Shown here: piece by piece, positions 1-8,409 of the stretch
Layout: each line of letters begins with the position of its first letter
Position numbering within the stretch: position 1 is the first letter of the stretch
Assembly: GCA_963578605.1 (NCBI GenBank)
Contig: CAUZEA010000049.1
Coordinates: forward strand, 1-40,179
Direction: 5' to 3'
Source of the DNA: JAKVCB01 sp963578605
GTDB taxonomy: Bacteria > Planctomycetota > Planctomycetia > Pirellulales > Lacipirellulaceae
Length of the DNA stretch: 40,179 nucleotides
Notes under the pieces: generated by a model
Databases searched by the model: none
The model's input: only the letters and a program-made list of their open reading frames with translations
Told to the model about the DNA's origin: nothing
Position numbers and translations under genes: made by a program

Positions 1-2096
1 CCGTTATTGGCGGTGAAGTTCTGGATAATCAACTCGGCAGAGATATCCTCAAATTCAAGTCCCCCGATACTGCTACTTTCACCGTCGTAGTCATAACCAT
101 TGATCGTCATCTTGCCCTGACCGTCGGCTTCGACGAGATTGTTGGCAAACAAGCTGGGCTGAGTACCGGCGGTGCTCTTGATATTGGAAATGGTAATGTC
201 ACCTTCCATGTCGACATCCGGGGCAGTAGGATCGACGGGCGAACCGTCATGGAATGCCTGGGCATCGATGTCGAGGCCGTGGAGGGCGATGTCTTCGAAG
301 GTTATGTTGGAGACCTCCACAGCGAACGGAATTCGCAGGTCAGTTGTATCGCCGTCATCGTCGGCGTCGTCGGTATCGACACGTGCACCAGCCCGCAGTT
401 GAATACCGGTGCCACTCATATTTTGAATCGTCAGGTCATGCAGATTGGGGTCGGTTACGCCATCAATGCTGGCCCCATTGATGCCGCTGGCGCCGTCCTT
501 GATCAGGAAATTGGCCACTTCGTCATTGTCGGCCAGCGTGATTGAGGATCCCGAGCCGCCGGCAATGATGGGCCTGGCTTCATCACGCGCGCCAGGTGAG
601 GACTCGGGAATCTCGATGGTCCCTCTCTGTTCGGTGTTGACGGTGAAGACGAAGCTGTCGCCTTCGCCGAGGAACCGTTGATCCTCGTGCAGCACAGCGG
701 ACTCATCTGTAAATGAACTAGTGGCATGCGTGAACACGATGTCACCTGACGTACTGTTGGTATCAATTAGATCGAGGTCGTTCAGAGGAGCCTCAAAGGT
801 GCCGTCTCCGCCGGCTGGGGCGGCGCTGGCGACGTGCACGAAACTGAATGGATCACCATCTAGGTTATCAAGGGGTTCTCCACCTGCGACCTGCGTTGTT
901 TGGATCACGACATAGTCGTTACGCATGACAGGCTCGCGGAAGCGGTCGATAACACTACAGGTTGCCGCGTAGTCGGTCCGTGTGCGGCCGACAAACCAGG
1001 TCAGAGAAAATGCCGCGTTGGTATTAAAGATTTCGTCGTTGGTAACAGCAATTTGCAGTAATACATCGGGGACTGCGTAACCACGGACGCCAGCGCGGTA
1101 GCCGGTGGTGTCGTCGTCGCCACTGTCGAGCTTGTAGGCACCAGCAAAGCCCCACGCTTCGCGGTTACCCAAACGGCGAGCCGCTTCGACTTCGGCAGCA
1201 AAGAATGCTGTGTCAAAGTCGGCGACTGTGGGAAGGACCAGGTTGTGCCCGAAGAATGTTGGATCACCTCCGGTTTTTTCGAAGTCTCCTGTCAGGAACC
1301 GGTTCGAAACGGGTGCGTAACCGTTCACTCGAAAATCCCAAAGATCCCCCAACGACTCCCAGGAAACACCAACCTGAGCAAAGAAATTGTCAGCTCGAGT
1401 GCCTGTGCCATCGGCCCATACACTCACCCCAGTGATGCGCGTCGGATCCGGGGTGAAGAATGTGTCCGTGAGAAATCGAATACCCAAACCGACGTTGTAG
1501 CCAACTCCCTGGTCTTCGTTCAGCACCACTTGCCCGTCGAAAAACGTAAGCGCATCGTCCCCGTAAGGAAACGCTGTGAATGTGCCGACGTCGAGATTGC
1601 CATCCTGCTGGCCATAGCTTCGCGTGGCGTAACGCAGTCGCAGTACCGTGTCGAGTGCCCGGTTATAGGTAGCACCCGCTAAATTGTACGAAGGAGAAGA
1701 AAGAAATCCTCCGACGTCACTCGGTCCCACGCCTGCATCGATAGTGCCTGTGCCATTGCCCCATGCGGCCGCCCTCGGGTCAGGGGGTCCTGTCTGAAAT
1801 GAATTTCCGGGTTGGGGTTGGGCGGCTGGGGAGTTGTCGACCACTGCAGCACCGTCCTCTTGGGACCACGCTGCAGGAGCAACAACGAATACTACGGCGC
1901 ACGCAAGTAACAACCACCTGATATCGGTGTTACCAGCGGCGTGGCACCACCTGGAGCCCAGGTTCTTTGGCGACGAGCCAACCGCAACCCCTATTGTGGG
2001 TGCCGTCGAATCGTTAGCGCGAACACCCCTCAGGTCAGCACTGTGGTCACGAGTGCAGTTCCAAAAAGTCAATCTTGGGCAGAGAAAGACTCGCAT
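1..2096 (-). CDS. Inverse-autotransporter-like surface protein with beta-helix region, partial (C-terminus outside window)
   Basis: An open frame of 698 codons runs from an ATG at 2096 off the left edge with no stop. A hydrophobic export signal (WLLLACAVVFVVAPAAWSQ) lies about 60 residues in, so the true start may be a later non-ATG codon. Next come repeated beta-strand stretches with aromatic and glycine residues such as GYNVGLGIRFLTDT, VGVSWESLGDLWDFRVNGY and YRAGVRGYAV, which resemble the intimin/inverse autotransporter barrel. The last 200 or so residues carry parallel beta-helix-like repeats (LTIQNMSGTGIQLRAG, VEVSNITFEDIALHGLDID, ITISNIKST) separated by Asp-rich turns. The likely place is the outer membrane, with the beta-helix outside the cell. 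The ligand is unknown. Barrel assignment is by motif only; a secreted beta-helix protein without a barrel is the alternative. Confidence 0.75.
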   Translation of the reverse strand, partial: MRVFLCPRLTFWNCTRDHSADLRGVRANDSTAPTIGVAVGSSPKNLGSRWCHAAGNTDIRWLLLACAVVFVVAPAAWSQEDGAAVVDNSPAAQPQPGNSFQTGPPDPRAAAWGNGTGTIDAGVGPSDVGGFLSSPSYNLAGATYNRALDTVLRLRYATRSYGQQDGNLDVGTFTAFPYGDDALTFFDGQVVLNEDQGVGYNVGLGIRFLTDTFFTPDPTRITGVSVWADGTGTRADNFFAQVGVSWESLGDLWDFRVNGYAPVSNRFLTGDFEKTGGDPTFFGHNLVLPTVADFDTAFFAAEVEAARRLGNREAWGFAGAYKLDSGDDDTTGYRAGVRGYAVPDVLLQIAVTNDEIFNTNAAFSLTWFVGRTRTDYAATCSVIDRFREPVMRNDYVVIQTTQVAGGEPLDNLDGDPFSFVHVASAAPAGGDGTFEAPLNDLDLIDTNSTSGDIVFTHATSSFTDESAVLHEDQRFLGEGDSFVFTVNTEQRGTIEIPESSPGARDEARPIIAGGSGSSITLADNDEVANFLIKDGASGINGASIDGVTDPNLHDLTIQNMSGTGIQLRAGARVDTDDADDDGDTTDLRIPFAVEVSNITFEDIALHGLDIDAQAFHDGSPVDPTAPDVDMEGDITISNIKSTAGTQPSLFANNLVEADGQGKMTINGYDYDGESSSIGGLEFEDISAELIIQNFTANN

Positions 2097-2535
2097 AGGG
2101 CAGCAACTCCCAGTGGTGCCTGACTACATCGGACGGATGTCAATCCGTAAACAACTTGACAAGAACCGCTGTTTAGCCGGCAACGCGCAGCGGTGTGTCT
2201 AAATGATTGACGAGACGATAAGTCCGTTGTGCGACGAAATGCACCTGTGTCTTGAGACACTGTTGAAAAGTTTTGAATCAAAGAAATTTTGAATCAAAGA
2301 AAAGGGGTAGAAGCAAATGCTTCTCCGTATGGCGAAGCGGCGAGATCATAGTGGCCACCCCGTCACGTCGCAAGATCGGATTCCCGACCCACAAATAAAA
2401 TGACAAAAGAGAACCGCTCGATGACGGCAGAGACTAGCATCAAGAGGCTATGGCAGAGCCGACCGTGGGGAATTCCGACCCATAACCGTCGAAAGTTTTG
2501 CTGAAAACAGTGCTGGCGACGCAAGATACGGGGTG
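2097..2535. other. Intergenic region between two exported-protein genes
   Basis: About 440 bases with no convincing gene. It holds a perfect 16-bp tandem duplication (2271-2302) and a short palindrome, AGAAGCAAATGCTTCT, at 2309-2324. A minus-strand TTGACA at about 2139-2144 lies upstream of the surface-protein gene but has no good -10 at the right distance. The leader of that gene and the 3' end of the cyclophilin transcript probably occupy this stretch. Confidence 0.5.
2271..2302. repeat. Perfect 16-bp tandem duplication
   Basis: The unit TTTTGAATCAAAGAAA occurs twice with no spacer (2271-2286 and 2287-2302). It is A/T-rich and sits upstream of the surface-protein gene. The same unit length occurs in a second intergenic duplication at 8614-8645. 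Confidence 0.95.
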
Positions 2536-3624
2536 CTAGTTGGTGTGCCGTATTCCGCGTTTCGACCTGCCAGCCGTTTGTCCCAGAGAAGCTGCCAGGA
2601 TCAAGGCGCAAACCACCGTCAACAAACAACTCGTCGGTTCTGGGATGGCCCGGATGGTAGCTGAACGGGTACTAGCCGAACGGGTTGTCCGTGTTCGTAC
2701 CAAGGCCGCTGGTAACGCGACATCGGCACCGGGTGTTGCGGCAACTGCATCAATCGTTGCAGAAGTTGTTGTATCCACCGCGGCAGAAATGGCCGTGGCG
2801 GGTATCACTGCCGCAGGAGGAGTCGACATGATCGTCAGGGTCGTTGCTGCTGCAGAGATTGTTGGCGTAATATCGGGTGCCGGCGTACTGGCGATCGCCG
2901 GTGCTACCGAAACCAGACTCGGGTTGAACAGCTGCGCTAGCGCCGTATTGGTCGCGGCTGCTACTGCTATCGTGTCCTCCAGCAGAAAAGCCTGTTGAAT
3001 GAATACCTGGTTCCCGTTGTCCTGCAGTGGTACATCGCTGAATGCCAGATTTCCAGAGCTGGCACCAAAACTTGGGTCCTCAGTCAGGTTTACCTGGTTA
3101 AGGCCCATGATTTTATCGACCGTCTCCATGTCGGGAATCTGGGCGAAGACGGTAAAGTCAGGATCCAAACCCGTGGAGTTGTCATCCAAATTCACAAAGA
3201 AGCTACTGGTCCCGCCGTTTTGATTGGTTCCTCCGCCAGATAGGCTCGGCAGGGCCATCGCGACGGTACCTCGCGTGTTTGAGAGCCCCGTGATGGTACT
3301 AGCCGGTGCGCCATTGATCGGATCAAAAGTATCAATCGGTTCGAAGCCGTTGACGACCGACGGTGCGACGAGCGTGGTCGTGAAGAAACCACCCATCTGG
3401 AGGACAAAGCCTTCGGCGGCACGGTTGACCACGGTACAGTGGTAGCGACGTGCTTCGACATAATCGATCAGATTATCAACGTGTTCTTGCAGGCGTGAGT
3501 CGTTTGTGGGATTGAGCACCATGTCGATGTTGCCCACGTCGGTTTGAAATCGTACGACCTCCGCTGGTGCCGTGGCAAAAAACAGGATGGTGAGAAGAAA
3601 ACCACAGCCGAGTCGAAAAGTCAT
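2536..3624 (-). CDS. Exported cyclophilin-type peptidyl-prolyl isomerase with PEP-CTERM sorting tail
   Basis: A 362-residue protein. The ATG at 3624 gives a clean signal peptide (MTFRLGCGFLLTILFFA); the frame is open upstream only to a TTG. Residues 23 to about 200 are a cyclophilin domain: VVNRAAEGFVLQMGGF aligns with the family stretch that carries the catalytic Arg (Arg68 here), followed by RGTVAMA and SSFFVNLDDN...LDPDFTVFAQI. A long Ala/Thr/Pro-rich low-complexity linker of about 120 residues follows. The C-terminus is IPEPTS, a hydrophobic segment and a basic RSKR cluster, the layout of a PEP-CTERM signal cleaved by an exosortase. The likely role is proline isomerisation in the periplasm or envelope with the protein sorted to the surface. 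The residue before the catalytic Arg is Asn rather than the usual His. Confidence 0.88.
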   Translation of the reverse strand: MTFRLGCGFLLTILFFATAPAEVVRFQTDVGNIDMVLNPTNDSRLQEHVDNLIDYVEARRYHCTVVNRAAEGFVLQMGGFFTTTLVAPSVVNGFEPIDTFDPINGAPASTITGLSNTRGTVAMALPSLSGGGTNQNGGTSSFFVNLDDNSTGLDPDFTVFAQIPDMETVDKIMGLNQVNLTEDPSFGASSGNLAFSDVPLQDNGNQVFIQQAFLLEDTIAVAAATNTALAQLFNPSLVSVAPAIASTPAPDITPTISAAATTLTIMSTPPAAVIPATAISAAVDTTTSATIDAVAATPGADVALPAALVRTRTTRSASTRSATIRAIPEPTSCLLTVVCALILAASLGQTAGRSKRGIRHTN

Positions 3625-3705
3625 AGTGAAGTCCTGGTCGAAGTTCAAGATTTTGATTGCCAAGCGGAGGATGGTGGGTGATGGACCTGCAAAACGTGAA
3701 ACTTC

Positions 3706-3734
3706 AGACTATTCAGCAAACTTCAATTCGTCAA
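3706..3734 (-). promoter_or_regulatory. Candidate sigma-70 promoter for the PEP-CTERM cyclophilin gene
   Basis: Read on the minus strand: -35 TTGACG (3729-3734), a 17-base spacer and -10 TAGTCT (3706-3711). It lies about 80 bases upstream of the ATG at 3624. The -35 has one mismatch to consensus, the -10 two. Confidence 0.45.
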
Positions 3735-3858
3735 GAAAATTCCCTATATCCCCCCATAGTCGCAGAATCGTCCCAACCATCCCAACCAGACCCTCGCACC
3801 GTGGTTCCGCCGCAGGAGCGTTGTAGCGGTCATTGACCGCCAGGGAGCAAGGAAAGCC

Positions 3859-3889
3859 GCAACCGTTCACTTCCACAAAGAACGGTTGC
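3859..3889 (-). terminator. Inverted repeat just downstream of purU
   Basis: GCAACCGTTC and GAACGGTTGC form a perfect 10-bp stem with an 11-base loop, starting 11 bases after the purU stop codon. In the minus-strand transcript there is no long U tract, only GGCUUUCCUU, so termination efficiency is uncertain. Confidence 0.5.
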
Positions 3890-3900
3890 CGTACGTACAC

Positions 3901-4755
3901 CTATTTGCTTGCTGCAACGCGGTTAAAGTGCAGGTGTACTTCGCCATCGACAACACGGCGGACACCTTCGACCAGACAGTTCGGTTCATTGTCTTGTTGT
4001 CCCCGGCGGATGACTTCGTCAAGTGGCAGTCCGTGAGGGACGGTGAAGGTTGACTGGTGGATGATTTGGTTTCCTCCGTCGAGCTCTGGCACAATGAAAT
4101 GGCAGGTGGCGCCATAGGTGAGCATTCGGCTGGCATACGCTTCGTGGTAGGGGCGGATTCCGGGAAAGCCAGGCAGCAGTCCATGGTGCAGATTAATGAT
4201 CCGGCCCCCGGCGAATTTCCAGCAGCTTACCGGGGGGAGAATTCGCATATAACGTGCCAGGACGATATAGTCGACGTTGTACTCGTCACAAAGATCGACG
4301 ATGTGTGTGTCATCGGGAATACCATCCTGTCCCGCTACGTTATACCACGGCACGCTAAACTGCTCGGCGAGGCCGCGGCATTTGTCGCGGTTGCTGATCA
4401 TGATAACCGGTTCTGCTTCGACGATACCGTCACGAATCGCACGGAGCAGGGCTAGTGGTGTCTCTGGCCGGTAGGTAACACAGATCGCCAGCCGGGGTTT
4501 GCGGTCAACAATATCGGGTGTCCAGGTCCGTATCGAAAGCCCGGTGGTCTGGCTGGCCATCTTCATGGCTGTGGTAAGCTCACCCAACTGTTCGGGTGGC
4601 AGTTCAACTCTGGTGAGCATCGAGAAGACCGACTGCTCGTCATGGTCGAACATTTGAATCTCGGCGATATTTGCGCCGAGTTCGGTTACCGAGTGGACAA
4701 TGGGATCGGCCAGGCCACGGTTATCTGGACCAACAGCGGTGACAACGATTTGCAT
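3901..4755 (-). CDS. purU: Formyltetrahydrofolate deformylase
   Basis: 284 residues, the usual length for PurU. Residues 1 to about 80 form an ACT-type regulatory domain (IVVTAVGPDNRGLADPIV). Residues from about 88 on form the formyltransferase-type hydrolase fold: the VLARYMRIL motif, INLHHGLLPGFPGIRPYHEAY with the catalytic Asn and His, and PELDGG with the catalytic Asp. The enzyme hydrolyses 10-formyl-THF to THF and formate, balancing one-carbon pools and supplying formate to purine synthesis. The HHGLLPGFPG stretch is somewhat closer to PurN (HPSLLPAFPG) than to proteobacterial PurU (HHSFLPAF), but the ACT domain separates it from PurN. It is a single gene with a 3' hairpin, divergent from the AAA ATPase gene. 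Confidence 0.92.
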   Translation of the reverse strand: MQIVVTAVGPDNRGLADPIVHSVTELGANIAEIQMFDHDEQSVFSMLTRVELPPEQLGELTTAMKMASQTTGLSIRTWTPDIVDRKPRLAICVTYRPETPLALLRAIRDGIVEAEPVIMISNRDKCRGLAEQFSVPWYNVAGQDGIPDDTHIVDLCDEYNVDYIVLARYMRILPPVSCWKFAGGRIINLHHGLLPGFPGIRPYHEAYASRMLTYGATCHFIVPELDGGNQIIHQSTFTVPHGLPLDEVIRRGQQDNEPNCLVEGVRRVVDGEVHLHFNRVAASK

Positions 4756-4956
4756 GGTCGGTAAATGCAGTGATTGAAACGGGGCTTTTCTAACTACGCC
4801 AGTATGCCATGCGGTACGGCCTGTGTCAGCTGGTTCCCTACATCCGGCAGAATCGCGCCAAACCGTATTGCAGTTCGTTGACCTGCTGGCTTGGGGTGCC
4901 GTGCAAGCTATCTTTTACACAGAGACTTGGTTACCCCCTGGTGGCACGAAGCGCGA

Positions 4957-6486
4957 ATGACCTTTACCCCTCCAACCGAGAGTCCTTCGCCGGTCACCCA
5001 GCACGCTCCCCGGCTCGACACATTACTGGAACGGGCTCAACAAATCGCACGGTTTCCCTGCGAAAGCACCGACAGTCCAGCTGTCGCGTCGAAACATTGC
5101 GAGTTGCCCGTTGTCCAACAATCAACTGCCCGGCACGCTGCTCCACGGGCTTGGGGGACGACACGAAACCAGGCAACCGTTGAGATTGGCCAATCGACAG
5201 ACCAAACCAGTCAGCCGGTGGATGGGAGTTCCTGGTTCCCGACCGAACCCGACAGTCTGGTGCGCGCGGGATTGAGCGATAGTGAAGTTGAGGGACTGGT
5301 TCTGAAGTGCCTGAACAATCAGGCCGAGACAACCGGGCGGCGGATTTCGGAACACATTTGCTTGCCTTTCCGGGTTGTTGAGTCATTGCTTGCTTCGCTC
5401 AAAACCGACCGCCTGATTGCCCACAAAGACGCAGCGGTGATGAACGACTATGTCTACCAGCTCACAGAACTTGGCCACGAGCGGGCGAAGAAACTTGCAG
5501 AGTTCTGTGCCTATGCTGGTTCTGCGCCAGTTCCGTTGCGGGATTACGTCGAAAGCGTGGGATTTCAGTCGCTTTCCGAACAGCATCCTTCCCGCGACGA
5601 TCTCTGCCGCGCGTTCGACGATTTACTGATCGATGAAAAGATGCTGGGTCGGCTGGGACCGGCGATCAACTCCGCCGGTGGACTTTTTCTGTTCGGTGCG
5701 GCGGGTAACGGGAAGACGAGTATCGCCGAGCGGATAACAAGGGCTTTCGGGCAAACGATTTGGGTTCCTCGCGTGATCGGCATCAACGGCGAAATCGTGC
5801 GGTTGTTTGATCCAGGCGTACATGATGAGGCGCCACTTAATACGAACAACGGGATTGTCGACGAACGGAGAATCGACGCGCGTTGGGTTCGCATTCACCG
5901 CCCGACGGTCGTCGTTGGTGGTGAGCTGGCCATGAGTTCGCTGGAAGTCACGCTCAACACCGCGACCAACGTGAGTGAAGCCCCGGTTCAGATGAAGAGC
6001 AACTGTGGTACCCTTGTTATCGACGATTTTGGCCGTCAGCAAATGGGAGCCGACCAACTGCTGAACCGGTTGATTGTACCTCTCGATAAAAGGTACGACT
6101 TTCTTAACCTCTCGAGCGGGAAAAAAATTGAGGTTCCATTCGACCAGCTGATTGTGTTCTCAACGAACCTGGATCCAGGGGAGCTGATGGACGAGGCCTT
6201 TCTACGACGGATTCCTTACAAGATTGAAGTTGTCGATCCGGACGAATCGGAGTTTTGCCGATTGTTTGAAATCGTGGCGCCGACCATGGGCGTGGAGTAT
6301 GACCAGGAGGCGATAGATTATTTGATCAAGACCCACTACCAACAAGTCAACCGGCCGTTTCGTTACTGCCAACCACGGGATTTACTACACCAGATATACA
6401 GCTACTGCCATTACATCAACCAGCCGGCGAAGATGACACCCGCGTACTTCGACTATGCGGTCGAGAATTACTTTTCTGTAATCTAA
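4957..6486 (+). CDS. Winged-helix/AAA ATPase of unknown role
   Basis: 509 residues from the ATG at 4957; the frame is open upstream to a TTG at 4891. The first 100 residues are polar and probably disordered. Residues about 105-180 look like a winged-helix domain (GLVLKCLNNQAETTG, LPFRVVESLLASLK, YVYQLTELGHERA). The ATPase part has Walker A GAAGNGKTS (about 247), Walker B LVIDDFG (about 353), a sensor-like VFSTNLDP (about 400) and FLRRIPYK with possible Arg-finger residues. Between Walker A and B is an insert of about 90 residues. I recognise the architecture as occurring in several bacterial phyla but not a proven function; DNA binding or regulation is an inference from the winged helix. It stands alone, divergent from purU and convergent with dcd. 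Confidence 0.85.
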   Translation: MTFTPPTESPSPVTQHAPRLDTLLERAQQIARFPCESTDSPAVASKHCELPVVQQSTARHAAPRAWGTTRNQATVEIGQSTDQTSQPVDGSSWFPTEPDSLVRAGLSDSEVEGLVLKCLNNQAETTGRRISEHICLPFRVVESLLASLKTDRLIAHKDAAVMNDYVYQLTELGHERAKKLAEFCAYAGSAPVPLRDYVESVGFQSLSEQHPSRDDLCRAFDDLLIDEKMLGRLGPAINSAGGLFLFGAAGNGKTSIAERITRAFGQTIWVPRVIGINGEIVRLFDPGVHDEAPLNTNNGIVDERRIDARWVRIHRPTVVVGGELAMSSLEVTLNTATNVSEAPVQMKSNCGTLVIDDFGRQQMGADQLLNRLIVPLDKRYDFLNLSSGKKIEVPFDQLIVFSTNLDPGELMDEAFLRRIPYKIEVVDPDESEFCRLFEIVAPTMGVEYDQEAIDYLIKTHYQQVNRPFRYCQPRDLLHQIYSYCHYINQPAKMTPAYFDYAVENYFSVI

Positions 6487-6530
6487 GGGCTGGCGAAACA
6501 GTCGGGGAGAGCACTGTCATCCAGCTGGGC

Positions 6531-7106
6531 TTAGCTGTGTGACAGTTCGAATCCGAACTCCAGCGGAAGCTGGGGATCGTTCTCTTCTTGCGGGTTGAGT
6601 TCTTCAAAGAGCAAGCTGGGCTGGATATCGCGATTGTGTTGGTACTTGCTGACGTATTCTTCAACTTCACCCGTCAACTCGTGGTAAAATATTTGGCAGA
6701 TGGGTACGCCGGCATAGATCCGCACTGGCTGAACAGCAAATATTTCAAGGGTCCAGTATCCAGAGAATCCTACATCACCAAAACCGGCCGTTACATCCAC
6801 AAACAGCCCGAGTCGCCCGACGGAGGAACGCCCCTCGATCTGCGGTACCAGTTGGTGCGTGGTGGTCCGTTCCATCGTGCGGCCCAGATAGAGCTGGTTT
6901 GGGCTAAGGACGAGTCCTCCCGATGGAATTGGAATTCGCCGCACACGGTTTGCCTTGGCCATGTCGAGCACGACTTCCTCATACACGATCAGTTCATCGT
7001 GTAGTGCCAGGTTGTAGCTGTTGGGGTTTAGCTGCGACTCGTCGAACGGGTCAATGAGGATATCTGTACCAAGACGCTCGCGAATTGCTTGTCCGGAAAG
7101 AATCAT
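6531..7106 (-). CDS. dcd: dCTP deaminase
   Basis: 191 residues, a normal length. Family motifs are NPNSYNLALHDEL near the N-terminus, the nucleotide-binding GRSSVGRLGLFVDVTAGF, and GYWTLEIFA, which carries the catalytic Glu of the trimeric dUTPase-like fold. The enzyme deaminates dCTP to dUTP, the precursor of dTMP. Whether it also hydrolyses dUTP, as in the bifunctional archaeal enzymes, cannot be told from sequence. It starts three bases after the nth stop codon, so the two are probably co-transcribed. Confidence 0.92.
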   Translation of the reverse strand: MILSGQAIRERLGTDILIDPFDESQLNPNSYNLALHDELIVYEEVVLDMAKANRVRRIPIPSGGLVLSPNQLYLGRTMERTTTHQLVPQIEGRSSVGRLGLFVDVTAGFGDVGFSGYWTLEIFAVQPVRIYAGVPICQIFYHELTGEVEEYVSKYQHNRDIQPSLLFEELNPQEENDPQLPLEFGFELSHS

Positions 7107-7109
7107 GGG

Positions 7110-7931
7110 TCACGCAACTCCATTTTTGGGGCAGAATTTCTGCAGGGAACAATCATCGCAAAGTGGCTTTCGGGCGGCGCAAACTCTCCGGCCGTGATAA
7201 ATCATGCGGTGAGAGAATTCAATCCACTCTCGTTTGGGGAACAGGCGCACCAGGTCCTGCTCTGTTTTTACAGGATCTTTTTGTTCGGTCAGGCCCATCC
7301 GTCGGCTCAAGCGGCCAACATGGGTGTCTACGACCACGCCTGTCGCCAGGCCGTAGGCCGTCCCCAGGACCACATTGGCCGTCTTGCGTCCTACCCCGGG
7401 TAGACCGACTAATAGATCAAGTTCCTGGGGAACCTCCCCATCGTACTTGTCGAGAAGCTCTTGGGAACAAGCCTTGATATTCTTGGCTTTGTTACGGAAG
7501 AAGCCGGTGCTCTTGATCGCCTTTTCAAGTGTCTGCAGGGGAACACGGGCGAAATCAGCAGCGGTCTGATAGCGGGCGAACAACTCCTTCGTCACGAGAT
7601 TGACCCGCTCGTCCGTGCACTGAGCCGAGAGAATTGTTGCCACCAGGAGTTGAAACGCCGAGTGATAATGCAAGGCGCAATCGACGTCGGGATAGTCGGC
7701 CTTGAGCCGCCGTAACACTTTAGCCGCATGCCGTTTGAGAGCCAGGTCTACTGGTTCGGCTTCCTGCGCTCGTTTGGAAGGTCCGCGGGACTGCTTCTTT
7801 TTCTTTCTAGCCGCACTCTTTTTCCTGGTTTTGCTGGCGTCATGCATGCCGGCACTTTGAGGAGCAGCGGTTCGGCGGTTCGGAGTTGGGGTGGCCACAA
7901 GACAAGGCGTTAAACCACGGCCAACCACCAT
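7110..7931 (-). CDS. nth: Endonuclease III (DNA glycosylase/AP lyase)
   Basis: 273 residues from the ATG at 7931; an internal ATG at 7847 would give 245 residues and fits the usual length better. Neither has a convincing Shine-Dalgarno sequence. The catalytic core shows LVATILSAQCTDERVN, the helix-hairpin-helix LPGVGRKTANVV with the catalytic Lys, VVDTHVGRL with the catalytic Asp, and the 4Fe-4S loop C-x6-C-x2-C-x5-C near the C-terminus (CAARKPLCDDCSLQKFC). It removes oxidised pyrimidines from DNA. A very basic N-terminal tail (KTRKKSAARKKKK) precedes the core, possibly aiding DNA binding. Pairing with dcd puts base-excision repair beside control of the dUTP/dTTP supply. Confidence 0.93.
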   Translation of the reverse strand: MVVGRGLTPCLVATPTPNRRTAAPQSAGMHDASKTRKKSAARKKKKQSRGPSKRAQEAEPVDLALKRHAAKVLRRLKADYPDVDCALHYHSAFQLLVATILSAQCTDERVNLVTKELFARYQTAADFARVPLQTLEKAIKSTGFFRNKAKNIKACSQELLDKYDGEVPQELDLLVGLPGVGRKTANVVLGTAYGLATGVVVDTHVGRLSRRMGLTEQKDPVKTEQDLVRLFPKREWIEFSHRMIYHGRRVCAARKPLCDDCSLQKFCPKNGVA

Positions 7932-8190
7932 GTATCACCCAATTGCGTATGCGAGTTTGTGCCGCTACGCAAGACAATTCAAAACGCCCTGCCGCAGCGG
8001 CTTGATAGCTATTGCCCTCGGGATCTATTGTCGGGTTCGGACGCTCGCTGTCAACGGGCTGACAGCACGCCGACCGCATCGTTCTGGAAGCCTGCTCAGC
8101 GGTCTCGACCAGAAATGCCCAGACCAAACCCCTGTGCCTTGGGAGTGGTCACACCCCTGCGATGCAGCGGGAAAAGTTGGTGAATCACGT

Positions 8191-8409
8191 TCAGAGAATA
8201 CCGCCGTGCGTACGGAACGGTTTCATGTGACTTGGTTGATCGAGGAACCAAATTCGTTCCCACTCATCGAGAACCGTTCGCAAGTCCTCCGACGTGAAAA
8301 TGAGTTGTTGGGCACGTCGGGTCGGGTCCGCTGAATAGAGCGGAATCAAGCAACCCAGATTGGCCGATAGCATGGCCACCGCGGCCAGTGCCAAAATCGC
8401 CTTACGCAT
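8191..8409 (-). CDS. Small predicted lipoprotein
   Basis: 72 residues. The ATG at 8409 is supported by GGAGGA nine bases upstream, one of the best ribosome sites in the window; a GTG three codons earlier overlaps that site and is unlikely. The N-terminus is MRKAILALAAVAMLSANLGC: positive charge, hydrophobic core and a lipobox-like ANLGC, so Cys20 is the likely lipidated residue. The remaining 50 residues are polar (TSEDLRTVLDEWERIWFL). No family is recognised. Small secreted lipoproteins of this kind are common in planctomycetes. Confidence 0.75.
   Translation of the reverse strand: MRKAILALAAVAMLSANLGCLIPLYSADPTRRAQQLIFTSEDLRTVLDEWERIWFLDQPSHMKPFRTHGGIL

Noticed and set aside
3400..3450. 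Apparent loss of the catalytic Arg in the cyclophilin (YHC in place of FHR)
   Set aside because: Aligning the following GFVLQMGGF block shows that VVNR takes the place of the HR-containing motif, so the Arg is present and only the preceding His is changed.
7932..8190. Possible RNA gene between nth and the lipoprotein
   Set aside because: Checked for tRNA-like or other structured elements and saw none beyond short chance inverted repeats.
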